Source: an uncultured Robinsoniella sp. (GTDB lineage Bacteria; Bacillota; Clostridia; Lachnospirales; Lachnospiraceae). Taken from it: a stretch of 64,000 nt of DNA. Location of the stretch: positions 72,916-136,915 of the forward strand of contig UQGG01000014.1 in assembly GCA_900540475.1 (NCBI GenBank), given 5' to 3'. Position 1 is the stretch's first letter. Every line of letters starts with the position of its first letter. A program made the position numbers and the translations under genes. This document shows, in pieces, positions 10,301 to 18,470 of this stretch. The notes below the pieces were generated by a model. It searched no databases. It saw nothing but the letters and a program-made list of their open reading frames with translations, and was not told the origin of the DNA.

Positions 10301-13300
10301 ACAGTTGTCTATGATTTGGGACAAAATATGGTAGGATGGCCGAACATCACGGTAAAAGCACCAATAGGCGCACAGATCAGCATGCATTTTGCAGAAATGT
10401 TAAATGACAGCGGTAAGATTTCCAGAGGAAATGATGGTCCGGAAGGAAGCCTTTACATGGCAAACTACAGATCTGCTGCTTCCACCTCAATTTATATTGC
10501 AAAGGGTGACGAAACAGAAAGTTATCGCCCGACATTTAGCTTTTATGGATTCCGTTATGTTTCCATTTCCGCAGATAATGATATCACAATTGACAGCTTC
10601 CGGGCAGAAGTCCTGGGTTCCGCTATTCCGGAAACAGGAAGTCTGGAGACAAGCAATTCATCGGTAAATCAGTTAATCAGCAATACCCTCTGGGGACAGA
10701 GAAGCAACTATTTAAGTGTACCTACAGACTGCCCGCAGAGAGATGAACGTCTGGGATGGTCCGGTGATACACAGGTATTTGTAGGCGCGGCATCTTACAA
10801 CGCCAATGTGGCAGGCTTCTTCAATAAATGGGGTCAGGATGCAAGAGACAGCCAGACAAGTGCAGGACAGTATACCGATACAATACCAAGATCTGCTGCA
10901 GTAGGAGCTGGTAATGCAGCATGGGGAGACGCCGGAGTTATCGTTCCGTATACCATGTTTAAAATGTATGGAGATACACAGATCATCTCTCAGATGTATG
11001 AATCAATGGAAAAATACATGAACTGGCTGGACAGCAGAGGTTTTGAGGGCGCAGGAACTGCTTATTGTGACTGGCTGGCACCAAATGAACAGGACAACCA
11101 GGGGCTTATCCGGAATCTGATCGCATGTGCTTACTACGCATATGATACTCAGTTAATGGCTGAAATGTCCGATGCGATCGGAGAAACAGAAAAAGCAGAT
11201 GCATACAGAGCCAGATTTGACGAAATTAAAAATCATTTCCAGGAGAAATACATTAATAATGACGGTACTTTAGCAGCCGGGGCAGACACACAGACAGGTT
11301 ATTTAATTACATTAAAAGTAGATCTGTTTAAAGATGAGGAACAGAAGCAGGCGGCAACCGAGATTCTGGTTAATAAGATCAAAGCAAATGGAAATAAACT
11401 TGGTACCGGCTTTGTAGGTACTGCTATGCTGAATCAGACCCTTACAGAAGCAGGTGCTGTGGATATGGCATACACCCTGTTACTGCAGAGAGACAATCCG
11501 TCCTGGATGTACAGTATTGACCAGGGAGCAACTACGATCTGGGAGCGTTGGAATTCTTATACAAAGGAAAATGGATTCGGACCGGTAGATATGAACTCCT
11601 TTAATCATTATTCTTATGGCGCAATTGTAGAGTGGATGTACAGCGATATGCTGGGAATCAAAGCAGATGAAGACCAGCCTGGATTCAAGCACATTATATT
11701 AAAACCACAGCCGGACAGAAGAGCAGATGAAGACATTCCTGCAAACCAGGAACGGATTACCTGGGTAAAGGGTTCTTATGATTCCGCATATGGAATGATA
11801 AACGCAGAATGGAATTGGTCAGAAGACGGATTCAACTATACGGCATCCATTCCTGCAAACACCACAGCAACCGCATATATTCCAGTAGAAAAAGACATGG
11901 AAGTTACGGTAAATGGCGTACTGGCAGATGAATTTACAAAAGAAAAAGATGGTATTCGATATTTGGAAACCGCAGACGGAAATGCAGTATTTGAAATTAC
12001 TGCAGGAACATATGAATTTAAAACCGCATATAAAGAAGCAGCAGATAAGACAGAATTAAAGAAAGCAATTCAGGAAGCAAATGATTTAAAAGAAACAGAT
12101 ACTTATAAAAATGCAACTCTAAAGTCACAGGAAGCATTTGATACAGCATTGGCAGCAGCAGTTAAAGTTTCTAAAAATGGAAAAGCAACTGCAGAAGAAA
12201 TAACACAGGCAATAGAAGATCTGTCCAAAGCAACAGAAGGTCTGACAGCAGAAGAAAAGCCGGCAGACAAGACAGAACTGGAAAAAACAATCAAAGAAGC
12301 CAATGATATGATGGGAACAGACAAGTATCAGACAGCTTCAACCGAAACAAAAGAAGCTTTTGACAATGCATTAAAGGCAGCACAGGATATCTTTATAAAA
12401 GAAGGAGCATCCGAGGCAGAAATTGCAGATGCCATTGATGATTTACTTGGAGCAATGGAAGGACTGCAGCCGGAAGAACCTCCTGTTGTACTGCCACAGG
12501 TACTTACGGATGAAGCAAACGGGGTGACATTAACAGCCTCGACCGAGACATGGCCTAGAGATACACAGCTATTGGTAGAAAGAGTGGAAAGCGGCAGCAG
12601 ACATGATTTGGCAGCAGAAGCATTAAAAGATGTTACAAGGGAATTTACGGCTCTTGATATTGCTTTAACTTCCGCACAGGGAGAAGTCTCTCTGGATGGA
12701 AAAGAAGTACAGGCAGAAATGAGAATACCGGAATATTATGATGCAGACCAGCTTGCACTGTACTATGTATCGGATGATGGTGTAAAAACAGAACAGGCAT
12801 TTACGTTTACCGATGAAAGCAAGACAGAGGCAACCTTTATGACAAGTACCTTAGGCTTACTTGTATGGGCTGACTTACGACTTGTACCAGATGAAAATGG
12901 ACTTCAGGTAGTATTCGAAAAAACCAACATGCTTTGGGATGAAACATCCAAAATCCTTGAAATTTCAATGAAAGATGAGGATGGAGAAACCATCGATTTA
13001 TCCAATGAAACAATTTTTGTGGAATCTGACGATGAAAATGTTGCATATGTTGATAAAGATGGTATAATTAATGCAAGGAATGCAGGAAAGGCAAATATTA
13101 CCGTTAAATTGACCTATAATGAGGTAGAATATACCAGTGTTACTCCAATTACGGTCAGTGAAATTTACCCATTAAAACCTGCAGCAGCTAAAATTACAGC
13201 AGACAGCATCACTTTAAAGGAAATCTCCGGTTATGAATATGCAATGCAGACAGGAGACCAGGAATTAGTATTTGGTAATGCAACGGCATTTACAGCATTA

Positions 13301-14395
13301 AAGCCAAATACGGTTTATAGCTTCTATCAGAGAATTGCAGCTACAGCTACACATGAAGCCGGAAGACTGAGTAAAGTACTTGAGGTTTCTACAGAAAAAG
13401 ACACATTAAAAGGTTCCATTGTGATTAAGGGAACCGTAAAAGAAGGACAAACCCTCACATTAGACACTACAGGTGTTCAGAATGCAGACAAGCTGGCAAT
13501 CAAGTGGATGCGTGGAAATCAGGTGATTGAGGGAGCTTCCGGTACAAGTTACAAGCTCACAAAATTAGATGTGGGCTATCAGATTACAGCAGTTGTATCA
13601 GCGGAAAACCTAAACGGAACATTATCTGCAGCAACCCAGGAAAAAGTAACGCCACAGGAAGTATTTGCATTAAAGGTTCGTCTCAATAAGTCTGAACTTT
13701 CGATTAAGAAAGGCAAAAAGTATACATTCAAGACCAGTGTGGAACCTTCTGATACTACAAATAAAAAACTCACCTGGAAGAGCAGCAATACATCAATCCT
13801 CACAGTAGATAAAAACGGAAAGATGACTGCTAAGAAATCAGGAAGAGCTACAGTAACCGTTACAGCAGTAAATGGCATAAAAGCATCCTGTAAAGTAACC
13901 GTTACCCAGTCAGTTGATAAAATAAAACTGAATAGAAATTCAAAGACTTTAGGGGTTCAGGAGACATATACCTTAAAGAGTACGCTGGTTCCTAAGTATG
14001 GAAAAACAAGTAAAATTACCTGGACCAGCAGCGATAAGAAAGTTGTAACCGTTAATTCTAAGGGCAAGTTAACCGCTAAGAAAACAGGTACGGCAACAAT
14101 TACGGTACGGACCGGAAACGGAAAAACCGCAGAGTGCAGGATTACAGTTAAAAATAAACCGAAATCCATTAAGCTCACAGCCGAAAAGAAGAATCTGAAA
14201 CCTGGAAAAACATTAAAATTAAAAGTAACCCGTTCCAGCGGCAGCGCAGGAAAAGTTACATTTACATCCACGAATAAAGATGTGGCAACGGTTAGTTCTT
14301 CCGGAAAAGTAAAAGCTTTGAAAAAGGGAAAAACGACCATTAAAGCCGTGACTTATAATGGAAAAACAGACAGACTGGTAATTCATGTAAAGTAA
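7373..14395 (+). CDS. Secreted multidomain alpha-L-rhamnosidase (GH78), 2340 aa
   Basis: This is a second extracellular rhamnosidase. A signal peptide (~1-31, ending near TAMAAEG) is followed by an FN3-like rhamnosidase N-terminal domain (~33-137). Three laminin-G/concanavalin-like modules follow (~160-320, ~325-500, ~545-690); the first and third share an xFMWQxN core and an LRPHxW motif. The GH78 beta-sandwich starts near 742. The catalytic domain carries TDCPQRDERLGWSGDTQ near 1117 and TTIWERWNS near 1388, textbook GH78 signatures that include the acidic catalytic residues. The tail has two FIVAR repeats (~1552-1700), the same unassigned ~125-aa domain as the previous protein (~1714-1832), FN3/Ig-like modules and three Big_2 repeats, with no sortase or SLH anchor. 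The AUG at 7373 is preceded by AGGAGAAAGG with longer than usual spacing. The hairpin at 7298-7327 separates it from the first rhamnosidase; co-transcription is possible. Confidence 0.9.
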   Translation: MKKNKWISLILAIAMVITSLMPTTALTAMAAEGSTAIRELMVDNVVNPVGIDNTAPRFSWKMESTVQGQVQTAYQIQVSELGGNEVWNTGKVESDKAVDILYGGSALTSSTTYQWHVTAWDKDDNEIVSDNATFEMGLLEEDAFSDVNWIRMPKKGDPDPDAQEPEIDKSVYTIEANLQFKDAVGLVFAAKDNTHFYMWQLNNNMEQGVKGSWLRPHVWNGNGGTFNPENLSNYNGYQLKDELSDNTDYNLRLVVNTTTHIVETYINNELVNSLDCKDADLSYGKIGFRQATNPVGGFREQVWLDDIKVTANDGTILFYQDFSLENDTQFDGGVVENGKLYLAYGENQGDKVFLSKDSSMYYRFDTDFTIKSGKAGIIYGSNVEGTQYYYSQLNPNYETGPAVVQHMRELDGKKFKFDSGDIKNISKEDMVNKQHHFTLTCTNKQEVRIYIDGVEAKYHDKLDKFQFDGKFGFNSDGGDDVVYDNIVVKVAGMPKVFTDSSTSDNIFDNGTVENGGLRITGEQTALLKNALSGKPDPEPEPDAPVHYTVESDITITSDSAGIVFSASDSSNMFMWQINGADHKGELYLRPHIWENGKAHYDKYEKDISSFFDYNTEILNKEVHVKIEVTNQQIKTYINDVLVDTFEVTSETPGKVIDGRVGFRSGTATENYMVDNLKVTTFEEGGPEEGTVKLSYDFDDGINPFGGSAGQANSGSFKDGKFVVKGNAGVLLTKDYSNLGMPMFRKTFDTEDKEIVSAKVYASSLGVYDLYVNGTRVGRPDENGGTIYDEMKPGWTDYNERVLYYSHDITDLMKKGGENVILAQVGTGWWTGRISYNTYGTKDMAFLAKTIITYSDGTKKVLNTDSSWKTSKEGVIREADIWDGETYDANYPSASVMSTSDYTEDESWSKVSYDTNFSGAISAQVGQTIQVRKELERSPVTTSVYQGSKDNGSDYGTVNVVKDDYKANDVIELKKGQTVVYDLGQNMVGWPNITVKAPIGAQISMHFAEMLNDSGKISRGNDGPEGSLYMANYRSAASTSIYIAKGDETESYRPTFSFYGFRYVSISADNDITIDSFRAEVLGSAIPETGSLETSNSSVNQLISNTLWGQRSNYLSVPTDCPQRDERLGWSGDTQVFVGAASYNANVAGFFNKWGQDARDSQTSAGQYTDTIPRSAAVGAGNAAWGDAGVIVPYTMFKMYGDTQIISQMYESMEKYMNWLDSRGFEGAGTAYCDWLAPNEQDNQGLIRNLIACAYYAYDTQLMAEMSDAIGETEKADAYRARFDEIKNHFQEKYINNDGTLAAGADTQTGYLITLKVDLFKDEEQKQAATEILVNKIKANGNKLGTGFVGTAMLNQTLTEAGAVDMAYTLLLQRDNPSWMYSIDQGATTIWERWNSYTKENGFGPVDMNSFNHYSYGAIVEWMYSDMLGIKADEDQPGFKHIILKPQPDRRADEDIPANQERITWVKGSYDSAYGMINAEWNWSEDGFNYTASIPANTTATAYIPVEKDMEVTVNGVLADEFTKEKDGIRYLETADGNAVFEITAGTYEFKTAYKEAADKTELKKAIQEANDLKETDTYKNATLKSQEAFDTALAAAVKVSKNGKATAEEITQAIEDLSKATEGLTAEEKPADKTELEKTIKEANDMMGTDKYQTASTETKEAFDNALKAAQDIFIKEGASEAEIADAIDDLLGAMEGLQPEEPPVVLPQVLTDEANGVTLTASTETWPRDTQLLVERVESGSRHDLAAEALKDVTREFTALDIALTSAQGEVSLDGKEVQAEMRIPEYYDADQLALYYVSDDGVKTEQAFTFTDESKTEATFMTSTLGLLVWADLRLVPDENGLQVVFEKTNMLWDETSKILEISMKDEDGETIDLSNETIFVESDDENVAYVDKDGIINARNAGKANITVKLTYNEVEYTSVTPITVSEIYPLKPAAAKITADSITLKEISGYEYAMQTGDQELVFGNATAFTALKPNTVYSFYQRIAATATHEAGRLSKVLEVSTEKDTLKGSIVIKGTVKEGQTLTLDTTGVQNADKLAIKWMRGNQVIEGASGTSYKLTKLDVGYQITAVVSAENLNGTLSAATQEKVTPQEVFALKVRLNKSELSIKKGKKYTFKTSVEPSDTTNKKLTWKSSNTSILTVDKNGKMTAKKSGRATVTVTAVNGIKASCKVTVTQSVDKIKLNRNSKTLGVQETYTLKSTLVPKYGKTSKITWTSSDKKVVTVNSKGKLTAKKTGTATITVRTGNGKTAECRITVKNKPKSIKLTAEKKNLKPGKTLKLKVTRSSGSAGKVTFTSTNKDVATVSSSGKVKALKKGKTTIKAVTYNGKTDRLVIHVK

Positions 14396-14408
14396 AATGG
14401 TAATACGC

Positions 14409-14439
14409 ATATGGGGAGGCTGTTAACAGCTCCCCATAT
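14409..14439 (+). terminator. Strong hairpin after the second rhamnosidase gene
   Basis: An inverted repeat of about 14 bp with one bulged G and a 4-nt loop (arms ~14409-14422 and 14427-14439) starts 13 bases after the stop codon. It again lacks a T-run. It is the third such hairpin after a large surface-protein gene in this window. Confidence 0.55.
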
Positions 14440-14545
14440 TGCAGAAGAATTTGGCACCGGAAGATAATGCCTACCGGGATGATTTGGATAAGGACAGCCT
14501 CAGGATCATTTTCAAGTACGCCTCAGGGGGAAAGCAGGATCATAT

Positions 14546-16345
14546 ATGAAATGGAAATTACTACATAAAGCAGCGGCGTTAGCGCTGGCATTTTCTTTAA
14601 TTATTCCATCCACAGCGATGGCAGCACCTCAGACGGAGAGGAACACAGAACGGACAACAGAGGTAAAACCCCAGACAGAGCCAGTTACGGAGCCTGTGAC
14701 AAATCATCCGATAGGAGCTGAGAATGTAACAGAAGCGGACGTATTGACGGAAATACCAGTTGAAACAGAGACAGAATTAGTGACAGAGACAGAAACACAA
14801 ACGGAATCCGAAGAAGCGACAGAAACGGATACCAACAAAAGGGAAGAAGAGAGTACGGAACCCCAGATGGAACCGGCAACAGAGATGACACAGGAAGAAA
14901 TAGATGCAAATCTTGCTTTAATCGAACAGCAGCAGATTGAAGAGCCAAAAGAGATCGAGAAACCTTTTGGAATTACAACAATTGAAAAGGTATATGGACT
15001 TTCAAAGCGCAGAAATCTGCAGATCTATGAAGAAAAAAGTGTCAAATCCAGAACCGTGGGAGAGCTGGAAAAAAACGGGCTGTGCTATATCTTAGAGGAA
15101 GATGAAAAAGGCTGGGTTTATATAGAGTCAGGAGATGTAAGAGGTTTTGTTAAAATCAAAAATCTTCTTACTGGAAAAAAAGCGAACAGTTATGTGAAAA
15201 AGAAAAAGGCAAAAAATCTTGAACAAGCAGATTGCCTGGTAAGTCCGTTAAAAAATAAAGCGTGGACTTATACAAAGACAACGGCGCAGAAAACGGTAGT
15301 AAAAAAGGTTTATGCCATTTCAAAAACGGATGGGGTATGTATTCAGGAGCGGAAGAAAGAAAACTCAAATGTCATAGGCGTATTGCCCGAAGGTGGGCTG
15401 TGTTACGTACTGGCAGACCAGGATGAAAAATGGATTTATGTAGAATCCGGTTATGTGCGTGGATTTGTTCAGCGAAAGAATCTGATAAAAGGAAAAAATG
15501 CGGTTGAGCTTGTTAAGATGAATAAGGAAGAAAATTATGAATTTGCCAGGGAACTGATTCCCATGGAAGAGAATAAATCCTTATATTACACACTTACCAC
15601 AGTTAGAGAGATCACCGCTTCCAGCGCACTCCGCAATTCTATGGTTGATTTTGCAAGGCAGTTTTTAGGCAATTCTTACGTTTGGGGCGGCACGAGCCTT
15701 ACAAACGGAGCGGATTGTTCCGGCTTTGTACAGAGCATTTACAGCGAGTTCGGATATTCCATACCCCGGGTAGCAGAGGATCAGGCGAAGTTTGGTTTAC
15801 AGATTCCGGTTGCCGATGCAGCACCTGGAGATTTGATCTTTTATGCCCGGAATGGATATGTTTATCATGTTGTCATGTATATTGGAGACGGACAGGATAT
15901 TGAAGCGCACAGCAGTGCAAGAGGGATTATCACCAACAGCGTCAGCTATGACAGTGCCGTATGGGCAGTCCGCATAATTGAAGACGATGTGATCATAAAT
16001 AACGGATCTGAAAATGAAAGCGGTGTCCAGGGTGATACCGAGCTTGCCCGGGAACAGGATTATGGGCAGCATCTGGGGAACTTTACCTTAACCGCTTATT
16101 GCAGCTGTCCGGTATGCTGCGGTGTCTGGTCGGGAGGACCAACAGCCAGCGGTGCAATGCCGGTTCAGGGCAGAACTGTTGCCATGGGAGGTATCCCGTT
16201 TGGAACCAGATTGATTATCAATGGGGAAATCTATACCGTGGAAGACAGGGGAACTCCTTACGGACACGTGGATATCTATATGAGTGATCATCAGGATGCC
16301 TGTGTATTCGGACGCCAGCAGGCAGATGTGTATTTAGCAAATTAA
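14546..16345 (+). CDS. Secreted cell-wall hydrolase: SH3 x2, NlpC/P60 and 3D domains
   Basis: This is a predicted peptidoglycan hydrolase of 599 aa. A signal peptide (~1-27, ending TAMAAPQ) leads into a Thr/Glu/Pro-rich low-complexity linker (~28-120). Two bacterial SH3-like domains follow (~148-210 and ~252-315), each with a CYxLxxxxxxWxYVESGxVRGFV core. The NlpC/P60 peptidase domain (~365-480) keeps the catalytic Cys in NGADCSGF, a His in YHVVMYIG and a third polar position near AHSS. The C-terminal ~90 residues form a 3D/RlpA-like double-psi beta-barrel (TAYCSCPVCCG, TASG, DRG, VDIYMSDH), typical of Rpf/YocH-type wall enzymes. The combination could cleave peptide stems through NlpC/P60 and glycan through 3D; the 3D activity is inferred. 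AUG 14546 has a purine-rich site upstream. It may remodel the wall to let the giant neighbours out. Confidence 0.9.
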   Translation: MKWKLLHKAAALALAFSLIIPSTAMAAPQTERNTERTTEVKPQTEPVTEPVTNHPIGAENVTEADVLTEIPVETETELVTETETQTESEEATETDTNKREEESTEPQMEPATEMTQEEIDANLALIEQQQIEEPKEIEKPFGITTIEKVYGLSKRRNLQIYEEKSVKSRTVGELEKNGLCYILEEDEKGWVYIESGDVRGFVKIKNLLTGKKANSYVKKKKAKNLEQADCLVSPLKNKAWTYTKTTAQKTVVKKVYAISKTDGVCIQERKKENSNVIGVLPEGGLCYVLADQDEKWIYVESGYVRGFVQRKNLIKGKNAVELVKMNKEENYEFARELIPMEENKSLYYTLTTVREITASSALRNSMVDFARQFLGNSYVWGGTSLTNGADCSGFVQSIYSEFGYSIPRVAEDQAKFGLQIPVADAAPGDLIFYARNGYVYHVVMYIGDGQDIEAHSSARGIITNSVSYDSAVWAVRIIEDDVIINNGSENESGVQGDTELAREQDYGQHLGNFTLTAYCSCPVCCGVWSGGPTASGAMPVQGRTVAMGGIPFGTRLIINGEIYTVEDRGTPYGHVDIYMSDHQDACVFGRQQADVYLAN

Positions 16346-16404
16346 AAAGTACCAGAGCAGATCAGGGAGGGATTTGTTCTGGTGCATATCAGAAAGCAAT
16401 TAAT

Positions 16405-16451
16405 AAAAGTACAGCAGTGCTCAAATCATTGAGAAATGCTGTACTTTTTTT
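16405..16451 (+). terminator. Intrinsic terminator after the NlpC/P60 gene
   Basis: Arms 16405-16416 and 16437-16448 pair over 12 bases, an inner CTCAA/TTGAG stem sits inside, and a run of T extends to 16451. The rest of the gap up to 16631 is AT-rich with no gene I can support. Confidence 0.88.
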
Positions 16452-16631
16452 GTTCGTTAAAAGGAAAATGATCTGATAACAGACACCATTTAAAAAATGA
16501 GTGAACGAATACCAGACCATCATATCCCCGCACCTATATGATAACATTTTTCAGGGATTAGTCAATGTTGTATTAAGCTTTTTTGGTAGAAAATGATAAA
16601 ATAAATTAAGTTTATTATTAACTTTAAGGAT

Positions 16632-18470
16632 TTACCCGGGTATATTTTGAGTAGATATTTTCTTTGCCGGAATTCTGATTTCTACTTCTGTCCCATCGCC
16701 TTCATTGCTGCTGTAAGCCAGTCCGAAATCTGTATTGTTATAAAAAAGCTGCAGGCGCTCATGGGTGTTGTAGATCCCGATATTGCTTCCGGAAATGCTT
16801 TCTCCGGCGCCTGTGAGAATAATTTTTAGTTTATCTTCTGAAATTCCCACACCATCATCCGATACAATCAGTACTAAGACTTCATCTTCCAGCCAGCCTG
16901 TAATCAGGATGGTCCCCATTTTTTCTTCTTTTTCAAAAATACCATGCATAATGGCGTTTTCCACCAGAGGCTGGAGAACCAGCTTGGGAATCTCATAATC
17001 CATCATTTCATCGGGAACATCAATAATAAATTCTATTTTATCCTGATAGCGCATGTTCTGCAGCTTCACATAAAGGGAGACCTGTGTAATCTCTTCTTTC
17101 AGGGATATGGCGATATTTCCTTTATTCAGCGTCAGTTTGTAGAATTTGGAAAGTGCCTGTACGGCTTCTGTCACCTTTTCCTCCTGGTGGCTCAGGGAAA
17201 GCCAGTTGATCATATCCAGGGTGTTGTAGAGAAAATGCGGGTTAATCTGAGACTGCAGTGCTTTAAATTCAGCAATTCTAAGCTCTTCGGCTGATTTCGC
17301 CTGGTTGTCCATCAGTGTATTCATCTCGGTACTCATATAATTATAGGTATCTATTAAATCACCGACTTCATCATGTATCTGCGCTGTCTCCATGGAAACG
17401 GGACGTCCTGTCCTTACTGTCTTCATCTGGTTAATTACGGCACCCAGACGCTTTGTAATGGATCTGGAGAGGGTGGTAGCCATTATGAAAGCCACCATCA
17501 GGAAGAACAGATAAAACATAACAAACTGTATAATTAAGAGCTTTCCCTTATTTTGCAGGGATTCTGCCGGTAAAATGGAAACCATATACCAGGAGGTGTG
17601 GGCTACATTGTAGAAGCCTGCATATACCTCTTTGCCAAGAACAGTTTTCGTAATGTAGTTATTGGACTGCATAAAGGAATCCTTAATGGTATCGTAGTTC
17701 ATCAGGTAAGTGCCGGCGAGGGCAATATTAGAGGAGGATACCAGGGCATTTCTTTCATTTACAATATAAGAAACCGTATTGTTTTCGGAGATTCCCTGCA
17801 TCAGCAGCTGGTCTATATTATTCTGGGAATAATAAACCACTACGTAAATGGAAGGATCATCCGGTGCGGCAGTCTGTGACTTTACCTTGCGCACATAGGA
17901 CATAGATCCGTAGTTTTCTACCTCCTTTGGAGAAAGGTAGAACTTGGGGCAGTACAGCGATGGGATGGGGGTACTGTTAAAGATACCGTTCCAATAGGAT
18001 CCCCGTACTTCGTCGGAATGCAGAAACATGGACTTCTGTCCATTATAACTATTATAGAATTCTTCCGTGGGCAGGTCCATATATATTTTTATATCAGTAA
18101 TCAGATTTCCATCAATCATAGAATTTGTAAAAGTATAGAAATCCTCAGTTTTTGGTGAACGAAGCAGCTGTAATAAACGAAAGGAGTTTTTTTCATTCAG
18201 TAAATCATCCATATATGCATTGTCTAAAATGGAGTCGCTGACTGTATTAATCTGATCCATGGCTGCGTTGATCGTGGATGAGGAGTGCTTGGAAAAGTTC
18301 TGCTCCTGGCGAATCGTCTCAGATACAATGGTATCGTACATCTGGCCATAAAAAAAGTATGCGATTACAATAGTCGGAATGATGATCAGCACCAGATGGG
18401 TAATCATAAATTTAGATTGCAGCCTCATATTGGAATATAAATCTTTCAGTGGCTGTAAGGGTTTTATCAT
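16632..18470 (-). CDS. YesM/LytS-type sensor histidine kinase
   Basis: This 612-aa membrane sensor kinase is the only kinase beside two response regulators. It has TM1 at ~22-44, a ~250-residue extracellular sensor region, TM2 at ~296-318, HAMP (~320-375), and a His_kinase domain with phospho-acceptor His ~412 in the motif SQINPHFLYNT. The HATPase has an N-box (LVLQPLVENAIMHGI) and a G-box (DDGVGIS). This class normally senses an extracellular sugar or its binding protein and controls carbohydrate transport genes. The start overlaps the end of the upstream response-regulator gene by 4 bases, so the two are translationally coupled. The likely targets are the divergent rhamnose importer and the rhamnosidases; this is inference from position. 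Confidence 0.92.
   Translation of the reverse strand: MIKPLQPLKDLYSNMRLQSKFMITHLVLIIIPTIVIAYFFYGQMYDTIVSETIRQEQNFSKHSSSTINAAMDQINTVSDSILDNAYMDDLLNEKNSFRLLQLLRSPKTEDFYTFTNSMIDGNLITDIKIYMDLPTEEFYNSYNGQKSMFLHSDEVRGSYWNGIFNSTPIPSLYCPKFYLSPKEVENYGSMSYVRKVKSQTAAPDDPSIYVVVYYSQNNIDQLLMQGISENNTVSYIVNERNALVSSSNIALAGTYLMNYDTIKDSFMQSNNYITKTVLGKEVYAGFYNVAHTSWYMVSILPAESLQNKGKLLIIQFVMFYLFFLMVAFIMATTLSRSITKRLGAVINQMKTVRTGRPVSMETAQIHDEVGDLIDTYNYMSTEMNTLMDNQAKSAEELRIAEFKALQSQINPHFLYNTLDMINWLSLSHQEEKVTEAVQALSKFYKLTLNKGNIAISLKEEITQVSLYVKLQNMRYQDKIEFIIDVPDEMMDYEIPKLVLQPLVENAIMHGIFEKEEKMGTILITGWLEDEVLVLIVSDDGVGISEDKLKIILTGAGESISGSNIGIYNTHERLQLFYNNTDFGLAYSSNEGDGTEVEIRIPAKKISTQNIPG

Noticed and set aside
10404..10667. 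Plus-strand open frame inside the second rhamnosidase
   Set aside because: Out of frame within a conserved GH78 catalytic region, with no ribosome site; a shadow of the real gene.
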